From assembly GCA_018524725.1 (NCBI GenBank), contig JAEUWP010000601.1, positions 248,001 through 312,000 on the forward strand: a DNA stretch of 64,000 nt, read 5' to 3'. Made by a program: the position numbers and the translations under genes. Source of the DNA: Podaxis mareebaensis. Its lineage: Eukaryota > Basidiomycota > Agaricomycetes > Agaricales > Agaricaceae. Of this stretch, positions 35,739 to 47,220 are shown one piece after another. Numbering within the stretch: the stretch's first letter is position 1; the number at the start of each line of letters is the position of its first letter. The notes beneath the pieces were generated by a model. It made no database searches. It worked only from the letters and a program-made list of their open reading frames with translations, and was not told the origin of the DNA.

Positions 35739-36040
35739 GACTACTTAGCCCTTAGGACATTGATTGACCACGTATTTGTTCATGACCACTGTTTCCCTCC
35801 CATTTTGACGCACTATGTACAATCCCACGTTACGAACATGTTCAGTAACCTTTATATCTTGCATTATCTTGGGCCTTTTCTATACTTGACCCCATAAGTA
35901 TTTGCATGGACATGGGAAGGGATGATGTAACAGATGTAACTCACGTCGGCGCGACGCGACGCGTCCCTTGGCACCTATCAATCACCACTGTTACTATCAC
36001 CATCACTTATCTCATACCTATACCACACTCATATCACACG
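35739..36040. promoter_or_regulatory. Intergenic region with an ACGCGT box before DAD4
   Basis: 302 bases. ACGCGT lies at 35959-35964 within ACGCGACGCGTCCC, 77 bases upstream of the DAD4 ATG. Tandem ATCAC repeats (CACTGTTACTATCACCATCACTTATC) follow. The box fits MBF-type G1/S control; this is inferred. Confidence 0.4.
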
Positions 36041-36359
36041 ATGGAGAACCCACACGCCGAACGACAGGCAGTTCTTCTTGAGCGAATCGTCAAGAACACA
36101 GTACGGCCTCCTCATCCTTCATCTCCTCATGTCTTATGAAACTACACGTGCCTAGTCCAAGTGTACCGAGATGATTCTAGAACTTAATCATTGCCTCGAA
36201 GAGATCCTGCGAGCAAATAGTGGCGTGAAGACCGCTGCTGACCTTGCGACGAAGTATAGAAAGAATGTACAGTACAATCTGGAAGCTACTATTGGTGCTG
36301 TTGCCGCATCTGAAGGTGGTAAACTGGAAGGCGGGAACGGTGGGAATGGCGCCAATTGA
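36041..36359 (+). CDS. DAD4: DASH/DAM1 kinetochore complex subunit Dad4
   Basis: Two exons, 36041-36100 and 36156-36359; 264 nt, 87 aa. The family signature MENPHAERQAVLLERIVKN opens the protein. ILELNHCLEEI and YRKNVQYNLEAT follow as in yeast Dad4. A short Gly/Asn tail is extra. Dad4 is one of ten DASH subunits that ring microtubules and couple kinetochores to them. Small but well supported. Confidence 0.93.
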
Positions 36360-36573
36360 TTGAGATGTTACTTAACTCATCTAATCACCATTGTCTTGCC
36401 GAGGGGCCTCTATCGAAGAAAGTTCTAGAATATTACAGATTATACATGATAAGAGGAGCACAAGCCTACACAATAACTTACAACCAACTGGTGATATATA
36501 ATGAACTACCGACCAAAAACTCGCGAGTACTGTTCACGTCCTTCAGGCGCCTTATGTACCGTCACGAGAGTGG

Positions 36574-37901
36574 CTACTTGAAATCCCTGATAAACCGTCG
36601 TTTGTCCCAGGCCTTTCTCTTATTGGCCTTGTCTTTCCGCTGCTCCCGGAGTTTCTTGGCAAAGTAGATGCCCTGCTTATGGCGATCATGCAGCTTTGTT
36701 TCACCTGGCTGCTATAGGGAAGACCACAGCATGAGAATGCGTGTCCGGGGGGTCAGGGGCTCGGATAGCTCACGCTAGATCCGTCGCCCGCTTGGGAACC
36801 ACTCACGTCCTGGGAGTCTGGGGATGCAGTCTGCTCGTCCGTCAAAACCGAGGAAGGCTCAAAGAAAGTACCAAACTCACGCTCATTCTCGCTTATGACG
36901 CCTGCTGGTGATGAGAGAAGGTTCGAGTAAAAAGGACGGCGACCTCGCTGGGAGGCGGATTAGAGGTAAAGGAACGACGAAGTGGTAGACGGTTTGCGCC
37001 ACAAGTGTCAGTGATTCACCCGATATTTATAGTACTTGGTAAAGGCATTCAAAGTGGCTCGTGTTGGAGCAAACAGGTGATATTTGGTCATGATCGGTTT
37101 AAGACATGCTACTTGCCAGGATGGCTGTTCCATCCAAGTTGTCTAGACCGAACAACAGGTCCATGATATCGAGCGTAGATCTATGAGGCAAATTAGTATA
37201 CCGACTTCCTTCAGTACTAGTGCATGACGAGGCCTTTTCTGGGACGGCGTGGCGAAAATGCTAGTAGACTGTGCCGACCCAAGTCGTGGCCACCCGCAAC
37301 AAGCCCTGATGCCAGCACAGACGGCGAATCGTTACCAGCCGCAGACTCCCAGCATACCAATCAGATCAACCGAACCATGAGGGAAGTGTGGCAGCCGCGA
37401 GGCCTCTCGCCGGGGTAGTGGGGTCTTCAGGATAGTGCAGTTCAGCCTCGATGAATGGGTTATGTTTCAATTGATTTCTCTTGGCGGCAAAGATGTGATT
37501 TTAGTTTCCGGGGCAGTCTCGGCCATGGTTCTCGAGTCTGTTGTGCTTGTCTATTGGTCATGTACGCAGGCTACAATGGTTCAGGCCATATGGGTAAAGC
37601 TGATAGCTTGCTGAAGCCTAGAACCTTGGTCTGCAGAATACCAAGATCATGATATGGAGGGCAGGCCACAGACACTGCGTGAGTTGGTGGTTTGTGTCAG
37701 CCTATGAATGTGGGTTGGCCGCATCGCGGAAGAGAATTTTTGCCGTGATAATCGTTCCGAGGGTAGATCTTTCTTGGGCCTTGTCCCGGCGGAGGGTCGT
37801 AAGGCACCATTAGTACTTTCCACTGGGCGCCTGTTCTGTCTAATGATAACCCAGCAGAGAGCCTGTCACCAGCTGTCGGCCATAAGTTGTGTCCAGTCCA
37901 T
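36574..37901 (-). CDS. Unidentified multi-exon gene, 3' end clear, 5' part unresolved
   Basis: The two 3' exons are convincing: about 36942-36811, reading RGRRPFYSNLLSSPAGVIS to ASPDSQD, spliced (GTGAGT..TATAG) to 36709-36574, reading QPGETKLHDRHKQGIYFAKK and a very basic tail ending KRRFIRDFK and stop. Further 5' on the same strand are coding-like pieces: KYHLFAPTRATLNAFTKYY (about 37090-37022), RNQLKHNPFIEAELHYPED (about 37475-37420) and a possible start MDWTQLMADSW at 37901. I could not join them all in phase. The basic tail suggests an RNA- or ribosome-linked protein, but no family was recognised. It sits between DAD4 (convergent) and ATE1 (divergent), which fits a gene of this span. Confidence 0.5.
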
Positions 37902-38153
37902 GCCTGGTCGCGGTTGGATTGAAAGTGACAACTTTTAAACTTTGAGGAGTGACAACTAGGATGTTTCCCTGAGTAACGACAATCAAGCTCAAGAATGAAT
38001 CGAACGGATGGACACGTTAAGATCTGAATATTTGGATCTGGCGTACAAACAAGGGCAGAGGGTCTAGAACTGTGACATCAGTTCCATTGTCGTGTTCTCT
38101 ATTGGCTCACAACCTCATCTGCTTCACTTGGTCGTTCCTCCGCCTTGGACTCT

Positions 38154-40149
38154 ATGACCTCGAAACACCATTTCACCCTCATTGAAAATGAAAACGAACA
38201 AATCAAGTCGATAGGCACACCTTTTGGTCGCAGTTCGAGCACATGTGGATACTGCTCGCCTCCGGGCGAAAGGTCAACAGAGTATTCGAGTTATCATGTA
38301 GCGGGGTTGAACGCAACTAAACTGACTTGTGAGGTGCGCTGGAGTGACTCGTTTATGACATCGAAGAGCATGATTAACGGCAAGGGCGCTCATGCTCATG
38401 CTAGGTTTATCAGAAAATGATAGATAGAGGGTGGAGACGTTCAGGTGTGAAAGATTGACGTCCGGCTTTCCCGCTCGTTTTCTCAGCCAGGCCACGTTTC
38501 TGGTGCTGATATCGCTTTGAACCTATTTAGGAATTTGGTGCTATAAGCCCGACTTACGGATTTCTTGCTGCCCGCAATACACTATCAAGTATGCTGTCAA
38601 TATGCTGTTGTTGGCCACCAGGTGCCATTGTGGCTTATCCTCCTTTTTACATTTGAAGGCTCGACGCCCTCGCATTCAAACCATCTAAAAGTCAGCGCAA
38701 GATAATTAACCGGTAAGTCCTACGCTCTGCTAATCCCATGAGCTACTCTGAACAACGGAGTTGAGATGGAATCGGTATGTGCTCAAGGGAAGGGAAGGTG
38801 AAGTGATGGATGTAGGGACGAACCAAAAGTGAGGCGGCACCCACTCATGTTTAGGGGAACTGACGACGCCGCGGTTTCTAGGAGTCCCAGATCCAAGGGT
38901 AAAGATCAGGCGTTCGATCTCATCAAGGCGATTCATGCTGCGGAGGAATCCTTCCACACGGACGAATACCCTGCTCATCGCTTCCAGGTCGGCCTCGACT
39001 CTACTCGCCCCTCGATTGAGAACTCACCTTCACAAATAGGTTATACTTGAGCCCGCCTCTTTTACGGAGGAGAAATATCAGCTCTATGTCAAGTACCAGC
39101 GTGACATTCACCATGACTTCAAGAACACGCCGCGCGGGTTTGAACGATTCCTGGTGACGAGCCCATTACAGGTTTGTGCTCTCTTGAATCGTCTCAATGT
39201 TTGTTGGTCATTCGAGTAGCTCGAAGACATTCCTTACCTATCACCGCCTCCGGAGCATCTGCCCAAGAAATATGGGTCTTACCACCAGCTCTACCGTCTT
39301 GATGGAAAGCTGATGGCTATAGCCGTGCTGGATATACTTCCTTATTGTGTGTCCAGTGTATACTTTATATATGACAAGGCATGGGAACAGTTCTCTTTTG
39401 GCAAGGTTTGTGTTCCGCCGACCGTCCTACCTCCAATTTGCAAATGAGATCCAGCTTAGTGCTATGAGGGAAGCTTCACTAGCGAGAGAAATACATGAAG
39501 CCGGGGTCCCTGATATGCGATACTTATACATGGGTAAGCAACTTGATTAGTCTGCAGATTTTCTTTGTAGCTCACCTAATCTTTGACAGGATTTTACATT
39601 CAATCTTGTCAGAAGATGAAATACAAGGGGGAATATGCTCCTTCGTATCTCTTGGATCCGGTGAGGATAACTCATTAGGCGGCAAGCTCGTCACATCGCT
39701 GAGGCCAGTGTCTTCGGCACAGGAAACCTACGACTGGTATCCGCTGGAATCATGCAAACCCCTGCTGGAGCAAAACAGATACGCATGTTTTTCGAACCCG
39801 GGCCACTCAATACAAGCCGATCCACCGGAAGAACTTTTAAGTGAGTCTACATCCTTGTTCCGCGTAACCTTCCGATTAAGCGTCGCGTTTCAGATGAGAA
39901 GCCACCGCGCTTGGTTGATCCCGCTGTCCTGGAAAACATTCGGATATTGGCACAAGCACCGTCACCTGACCTATCCAAGTATCTCGTTCCCGTATACGTG
40001 AGTCCCTGGGATAGCGTTGCTATGAAATCTGAATCTTAGTTGGGCAGAGGACCCGTTTATGGGAGTATGAAAATATTCGGGAGGAGTACGAGGCGTGTGT
40101 TGAGGGTTTAGGGGCGGAGGTGGCTCAGAAGGTGGCGTTCAGCTTGTGA
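38154..40149 (+). CDS. ATE1: Arginyl-tRNA--protein transferase
   Basis: Thirteen exons: 38154-38333, 38405-38444, 38531-38588, 38659-38712, 38766-38828, 38891-38987, 39040-39171, 39220-39405, 39455-39533, 39590-39660, 39723-39840, 39894-39997, 40048-40149; sum 1284 nt, 427 aa. Marks: STCGYCSPPGERS (Fe-S/metal-binding Cys pair), MIDRGWRRSG, CYKPDLRISCCPQYTI with the second Cys pair, INRWNRYVLKG, FKNTPRGFERFLV, SYHQLYRLDGKLMAIAVLDI, SSVYFIYD, YLYMGFYIQSCQKMKYKGEY, and a tail with RTRLWEYENIREEYEACV. The enzyme adds Arg to N-terminal acidic residues for the N-degron pathway. The acceptor at 40047 rather than the nearby 40040 gives the longer, family-like tail. Confidence 0.95.
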
Positions 40150-40344
40150 TAGAAATGGGCACCGCAGCATACATGCATACAGCAGTCCCATAGAATTCCA
40201 ATGGTGGTAGTTAGACAAATTCATGGACATTAAACGCTAAGCGCTTACTCCAAATTGTTGTCACGGTGTGACGGATACAATACTTGCATCACAAATATTT
40301 TTCGACATTGATTCCTCGTGAAGTTTCTTACCAGATTGTTGAAA

Positions 40345-41604
40345 ATGGTACAGTGCATCGCGACATTAGCGAATCTGATCCTTCACGAGTTGACTAGCTC
40401 CGTAGACAAATACGTGAAAGGCGACAGTATGTATATGCCAAGTCCCTCGAGGCGCAAGAAAGGCAAACATGGGAGCGGAAACAACAACTCAAGGATGCGC
40501 TTGCGACTGGGAAAAATCTACCTACAGAATTGCGGAAGGATGCGAAAAGCTTAGGAAAGGATCTAGCCTTTGACGAGGCTCAAGCCGGTGAGTAACTTTT
40601 AAACGAAGAGCTGGGGTGGACACTGAGGAGGACTTGGATTCGTTCGACAGAGCCAACAACACACATTGACAACGAATATTCTCGAGCTGGTATCCAAGAT
40701 CCTAAGATAGTAATTACGACCTCAAGAGATCCAAGCTCTAAGCTCTTGCAGTTCGCCAAGGTTCGCAACACCACCTGAATCCCCGTGGTGCAAAGCTGAA
40801 ATCATTCTCTATGCATACAGGAAATGAGACTGGTGTTCCCAAACTCACATAGAATAAACCGTGGAAACTACGTTATCAAGGAGCTCGCGGAAGCATGTCG
40901 CGCAAACGAGGTTACAGACCTGATAGTCTTGCATGAACACCGTGGTATTCCTGGTGTGCCCTTTTCCACTGCTTTATGATACCCACCCAAATTCCTAATC
41001 TCTTTGTCAGATGCTATGATTGTGTCACATTTCCCTCACGGCCCGACGGTCTACTTCACGCTCAACAACGTCCAACTACGACATGACATTGGCACCTACA
41101 AAAATTCTACTGTTTCCGAGCAATACCCACACCTCATCTTTGAGAATTTCACATCGAAGCTTGGAGAGCGAGTTCGCGATGTACTAAAGTACCTTTTCCC
41201 GGTGCCCAAGGAGGACAGCAAGCGAGTGATGACGTTCTCCAACGAAAATGATTTTATTTCTTTCCGGTGGGCGTATTACTGTTCGGATGGTTTCCCCTTG
41301 TCTAACGATAACATGGTTTTTCAGTCACCACGTATTCGTGAAGATACCAAGAGATGTTCAGCTGGCGGAGGTTGGCCCTCGGTTTGAGATGAAACGTGAG
41401 TAGATTTAATATGACCATATGTATGTTGTATTTATCATTCGTTCAGCATACGAGATCCGGCAAGGAACGATAGAGCAGACCGAGGCGGAGCGCGAATGGG
41501 TGCTTTCGCATTATACGCGAACAGCCAGGAAACGGAACGCATTGTCAGGTCCTAGTTTCGCTAATAAGTCAGAGGAGCCGCCAGCTAAGAAGTCCAAACG
41601 GTAG
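40345..41604 (+). CDS. IMP4: U3 snoRNP protein Imp4 (Brix domain)
   Basis: Exons 40345-40347 (ATG only), 40398-40587, 40651-40760, 40821-40953, 41011-41266, 41325-41395, 41447-41604; sum 921 nt, 306 aa. The join gives [20 protein letters not shown], the family N terminus. Then follow [80 protein letters not shown] and GPRFEMKPYEIRQGT, the Brix order. Imp4 sits in the Mpp10-Imp3-Imp4 complex of the small-subunit processome and helps U3 pair with pre-rRNA. The initiator codon is alone in the first coding exon. Confidence 0.95.
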
Positions 41605-41745
41605 TGCTTGTCGTGGGACTCGCATGTATCCTCTTGATCGTTATTACTTCTCAACATGTGTATTCATATCCAGTTACATTTCCATGAACCCAAAAAGTAT
41701 GATACATCATATCTTATGGACTTCTTGAATCGTGATGTGGCATAA

Positions 41746-43594
41746 CTAATCGACCGTCAAGTTCTTGTCAAACTCGGAGAACCCTTCAAACAAGGATTTG
41801 AAGAGGTTGATCGTAGCTTGAACGTCATGAGCACCGGCAGTCTCGCGAATTGAATGCATAGAGAGCATGGGTGCTCCAACGTCCACGGTTCGAACACCAA
41901 TTTGTGAAAGAAGGGGTCCAACTGTTGAGCCGCATGGCCTAAAGAGTCGGGGAATCAGATCACAAAACAACCACCAAGGTGAATTCAACTTACATATCAT
42001 TCCTGACTTCGAATTCTTGTACTTTGCCGCCGTATCGCTCAATCATCTTCTTTACAATGAAAGATGAAATAGCATCTGTAGCATAACGTTGCTTGGCGTT
42101 AGTTTTGATTGCGATTCCACCATTAATCAGTGGTCTATGCTTTTCTTCGTGCTTGGAGGTGTAATTGGGATGAAGTGCATGCGTCATGTCACAAGAAAGC
42201 AAGAAGGACTCGGCGACTGATTGTGCGTAGGTTTGAGGTGTTGGGGAGAGCCGGTTGAGGAGCATGGGAAGGAGACTGCTCATGGCGCCGGAGGTGGAGA
42301 CACTACCAATCTCTTCGTGGTTGAAGAGAGCGATGACGTTCACGTTTCCTTGCACTTGGGGGAAGAGGTCGGAGGTTGAGTGGTCTGCTATTGCTTCAAC
42401 GGCACAGAACCTTATCGCAGGACTTTAGTCTGGTATTAGTCGACTTTAGGGAAAGGACATACGACGAGAAGAGGTTATCCATTCGGGGACTGAAGATGAA
42501 CTCATTATTAATGCCTCCGAGCACAGAAGGTTGGGTGTCGTAGAGTGATCTGACGAAAGTGGTTAGAGTCCTCGCCGGCGACTGATCCGATTGTATCAAT
42601 TGATGCGTACAGTTCAAAGTCATGTATCTCCTCAGGAGCCACAGACAACTCTTGAGAAAGGAGTGATAGCAGGGCAGGATGATGGTTGTCCTGAATACTG
42701 GATGCCTGTTGAGCGGCTTCTGCTTTTGGAATGTTCTCCGTATCATTACTCCCGTCGCTCTTATGAGTAGCGTTCAGCTCCGACTCGATCATCCCCAAGA
42801 TAGGGACGAATTCGGTTTCCTGATTGAACTTAAAGTTCTCGTTAACATTACGATCCACTGTCAAGATTTTAGCGCATATTCCTTGATTGGATGAGTATAT
42901 CATAGATGATACACTCACAGTGGATAGCCAAGGTCGGGATGCGCAGGATAGGGCGATCGATCTTCACGAGCTTGGATTTAAAGGTACCTGCCGGCTCAGC
43001 AATGACCACGCGACCAGCGATCGAAAGGTCACGGTCCAGCCAAGAGTGCCAGATACCACCTCCGTAGGTTTCGACGCCAACTTGAAGATAGCCCGATTTG
43101 CTGCGCTTGGAGATGGGCCGGATCTATACGGCAGACAATTATTGATACGGTATGGGTTTCCATGCTGATAACACAAACCTTCAGATTGGGACTATCGACG
43201 TGTGTTGCAACAATGCTAAGGCCAGTCCCGTGAAGCCATTTCTTGGGAAGCGTGAACGCTACCAGGGCAGCTTGGTTCCTGGAACACAGGATCGAGGCCT
43301 GAGGGTCAGGAAACCATGGAACACCCTTACCCCAATACGAAAAAGCGTACCTTGTGAAATAATATTTTCCTCCGGGTGTGATGTCGTCCCAGTCTTCTGT
43401 TTCCTTGATCTACCCGGCCAACTTACATGAGAAACTCATATTCAAAACGAGGGTCAACGCAGACAGACCTTTCGGAAGCCGGCCTTCTCGAGGCGAAGTG
43501 CAGCGTTCTGTACCGCATGGAACGGGGTCGGCGACGCGTTTACGAACTTAAGAAGGCGAGTAGCTGCTTCTGGAGCAGTAGGGTAGAGCATCAT
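41746..43594 (-). CDS. APE4: Aspartyl aminopeptidase (M18 family)
   Basis: Eight exons on the minus strand: 43594-43469, 43409-43351, 43278-43179, 43123-42919, 42857-42611, 42549-42463, 42410-41994, 41938-41746; sum 1434 nt, 477 aa. Marks: [23 protein letters not shown] with the first zinc His-Asp, [49 protein letters not shown] with bridging Asp, [13 protein letters not shown] with the Glu pair, [26 protein letters not shown] and a final [14 protein letters not shown] with the last His. M18 enzymes remove N-terminal Asp/Glu from peptides. The ATG at 43594 is followed at once by a second ATG. Confidence 0.95.
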
Positions 43595-43789
43595 TGTCTA
43601 AAGGAGGGTGAGAACAAAGAAAGCCGATAAATGCGTCAACTCACGAAACAAGCCAATGTCGGTTAGGGTGGCCCGTAGGTTAACCCGGAATGCTATTTTG
43701 GTGCCCAGTTATGCCGGCGCTGATCTGTCGGCACGTGACAACATGAAAAGTTTGGCCCAAGGATATTTGATCTCAAGCCTCTGACTGTC

Positions 43790-46700
43790 ATGGTGAAGAG
43801 CTATCTCAAACACGGGCCTACGCAGGTATAGAGACCAATGTTATCTTTGTGTGCATTTTCTGAATACAATTCAAGGCATTTGGCCTGGTCTGCAGCCCGT
43901 CATCCAACTCAGTCTTTGATGGAAAATTAGCATATGTTCCTGCGTTGGAAGATGTATTGGTATGGGACGTGAAGAAGAGCAAAATGGTAGGAGGTGATCC
44001 GCCGGATGTTATTCAGACGACTCAACCTGATACAGCTCGCCATGTGGCACGAAACTGGCCATCGGGCAGAAGTGACTTGCATCCGACGTTCTCCACAGTC
44101 GAATATCTTCGCAGTTGGCTATGTTGATGGTTCCATACGACTTTGGAACGCTTCCTCAGAATCTGTAACCACAACATTCAACGGGCACAAAAAGGCTGTG
44201 ACTGCACTCGCTTTCGATGAACGTGGAACCCGACTCGCTTCTGGTTCGCAAGATACTGATCTCATTGTGTGGGATGTTGTTGGAGAGGCCGGTTTATACA
44301 GGTATGAAATCAAAACACCGTTTCTCCACATGGCTAACGCCTGATAGATTACGAGGCCATCGTGATCAAATTACTAACATCCGTTTCCTTCCCTCTTCCA
44401 ATAACCTTCCCTCGACCTCAACTTCGACTGCTCCAGGGTACCTGTTAACGTCAGGGAAAGACACATTTGTCAAGTTTTGGGACCTCTCAACACAACATTG
44501 TGTGCAGACAATTGTAGCGCACCGATCCGAAGTGTGGTCATTGGATGTAAACCAGGACCAAGACTTGTTTTTCACTGGAAGTGGTGAAGGAGAAGTAAAG
44601 GCATGGAGGATTGACTCGGAGGCCCTCGCTGCGGGTTTGAAAGAGACAGAGGCCGGAGAAGTGCATGGTTCTCCTTTTTTATTGTTCGATCCTAACTATG
44701 AAATCTTTAGGTTGCAAAATTTATCCATCCAGTTGCTAGCCTGCCTCTCGCCTCCCGGCACCGTGTGTCGCAGATTTCTTTCCACCCAACACAAGCATAT
44801 GTCGCTGTACAATCCCACGATCGATCAGTAGAAGTTTTCCGTATACGAACGGAGGAGGAAATCCGGAAGAAACAAGCCAGGCGCAAAAAGCGGGCGCAAG
44901 AGAAGAAAAAACAAGGGAAAACTGTAGAGGAGAAGACAGAAGAGGATGATTCTGAAATCACCTTAGTCGACATGTTCACACCACATCTCGTTGTCCGCGC
45001 CAGCGGGAAGATTAGGTCCTTTGATTACGGCGCGGACGAAAAGGCCATGAAGCCAGGTATTCAGGTGAGCTATTCGATGTAGGTATAATCTGGGTACTTA
45101 ACTAACAGGATCACAGCTGTTTGTGGCCCTGAATACAAACGCTCTCGAAGTGTATAACGTCCCACCACCCACGAAGTCGAAAGAGGAACTACCAGAGGCA
45201 ACACGGCTATTTAGTGTCGATCTTCCGGGCCACAGAACGGACATACGCTCGCTGTGTCTCAGTTCGGACGACCAAATACTCGCATCTGCATCCAATGGCT
45301 CCCTAAAAATTTGGAACATGAAAACTACTTCATGCATCCGTACGATGGATTGCGGATATGCAGTCTGTAGCACCTTCCTACCAGGTGATAAACACGTAAG
45401 CCTGGCGATCCTTTCTTTCCTTTCCTTTCAGCCTTCGTTAAACGCCATCCTAGGTCGCTGTAGGGACAAAAAGCGGGGAAATCCTCATTTACGATATCGC
45501 GTCTTCAACTTTGATTGAAACAATTCGAGCTCACACAGCCACAGTATGGTCAATACATGTCCGACCAGATGAACGGGGCCTTGTTAGCGGTAGCGCCGAC
45601 AAGGACGTGAAGTTCTGGGAGTTTGACTTTAAGGATGCTACGGGCGATAGTGTGAGTGACGAAGCCAGGATGGGAGTATATGCGCTGGCTGAAATGACGC
45701 TCGATAGGTCCAGAGCGGAAAGCTTATCTCCCTCACGCATATTCGGACACTCAAGATGACAGATGAAGTGCTTTCCGTGCGATACAGCCCCAATGGAAAG
45801 CTCCTTGCCGTAGCTCTATTGGACTCGACTGTCAAAGTTTTTTACCAGGACACATTGAAGTTCTTCTTGTCGCTGTATGGCCATAAGGCAAGTGCACGTT
45901 ATTCAAGGCCGGATTCTCCCAACTCACGTCATTGATGCGTAGCTTCCTGTGTTAGCAATGGACATATCCCACGACTCCAAGCTGATCGTGACATGCTCGG
46001 CCGACAAAAACGTCAAAATCTGGGGCTTGGACTTTGGTGATTGCCATAAATCAATCTTCGCTCACGAAGAAAGTGTTATGCAGGTCGCATTTGAGAAGGG
46101 CTCTCACTATTTCTGGACAGTTGGCAAAGACAAGATGTTGAAGTACTGGGACGGTGACAAGGTCTGAATATCTAGCCAAAACTTTTATCCCTGAAGGCTG
46201 AAGCATCCTGCCTTCTAGTTCGAAGGAATTCAAAAGCTTGACGGACACCACGGGGAAATCTGGGCACTGGCTGTCAGTCATCATGGCAACTTTGTCGTTA
46301 CCGGTTCACAAGACAAGTCCATACGAGTTTACGAAAAGCTGGACGAACCCGTGAGTGTGTAGGCTGGAGCTTCATGAGAGAAGCTAATATTGCGATATAG
46401 CTCTTTCTGGAGGAAGAACGCGAGCGCGAACTTGAGCAGCTATACGAAACTGGTATCGCCGACGCCATGAACCGCGAGGACGCACCTATCGGCAGCAGGG
46501 CGGAAGATGGTTCCGGGCCCCAAACGACACAAGCAGAAGTCACAGGGGTCTCTAAGCAAACCACTGAGACGCTTATGGCTGGAGAGCGCATAATGGAAGC
46601 TCTGGATCTTGCAGATAATGAGCGCGACAAGTTCCGCGAATACGAAGAAGCGATGGCCAAGCTCCCTGAAAACGACCCTATGAGGTTGCAGCCACCCCCT

Positions 46701-47220
46701 AGGAATCCGGTTCTTGCTGCGTATGATTTGGAGCCGGAGGCATATGTTTTGCATGTCGTTGAAAAGGTGCAGAGTGCCGCCCTTCATGACGCGCTGCTCG
46801 TTCTCCCGTTTGGAAAGGTTGTGTCATTGATGTACTATCTCACCGCTTGGGCCCAAAAGGTAGGGTTGACCAGTCTATTCATCAGTGAGAAGGCTCAAGG
46901 CTGATCCGTACATGCAGGGATGGAATATTCCTCTTGTGTCCCGGATCATGTTCTTCCTGCTCAAGGTACATCACCACCAAATCGTGGCGAACCGCATCAT
47001 GAGGACTACGCTTATTCCCCTTCGTAAACATCTGCGAGCCGCACTTCAGCGTCAAAAGGAAATGATGGGATATAACCTCGCCGCACTGCAGTACATGAAG
47101 AGAAGGAACGAGGCTCAACGGACGGCCCAGTTCTACGAAGAGGAAGACTGGGACGAGGAGAAGGTTCGCGCTCGGATTGCAGAAGGCAAAAAACGAAAGA
47201 GGATTACCCTCAAAGCATAG
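43790..47220 (+). CDS. UTP12: U3 snoRNP / UTP-B subunit Utp12 (Dip2, WDR3)
   Basis: Twelve exons: 43790-43825, 43876-43986, 44036-44301, 44348-44660, 44711-45064, 45117-45395, 45454-45651, 45708-45887, 45943-46161, 46219-46350, 46401-46859, 46918-47220; sum 2850 nt, 949 aa. Tandem WD40 repeats form two propellers (for example [67 protein letters not shown]). A Lys/Arg/Glu coiled region lies at about 44850. The C-terminal Utp12 domain includes [17 protein letters not shown] and [17 protein letters not shown]. The intron after exon 8 begins with GC (AAG/GCAAGT). The start of exon 8 could also be 45714. Utp12 belongs to the UTP-B module of the small-subunit processome. Confidence 0.95.
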
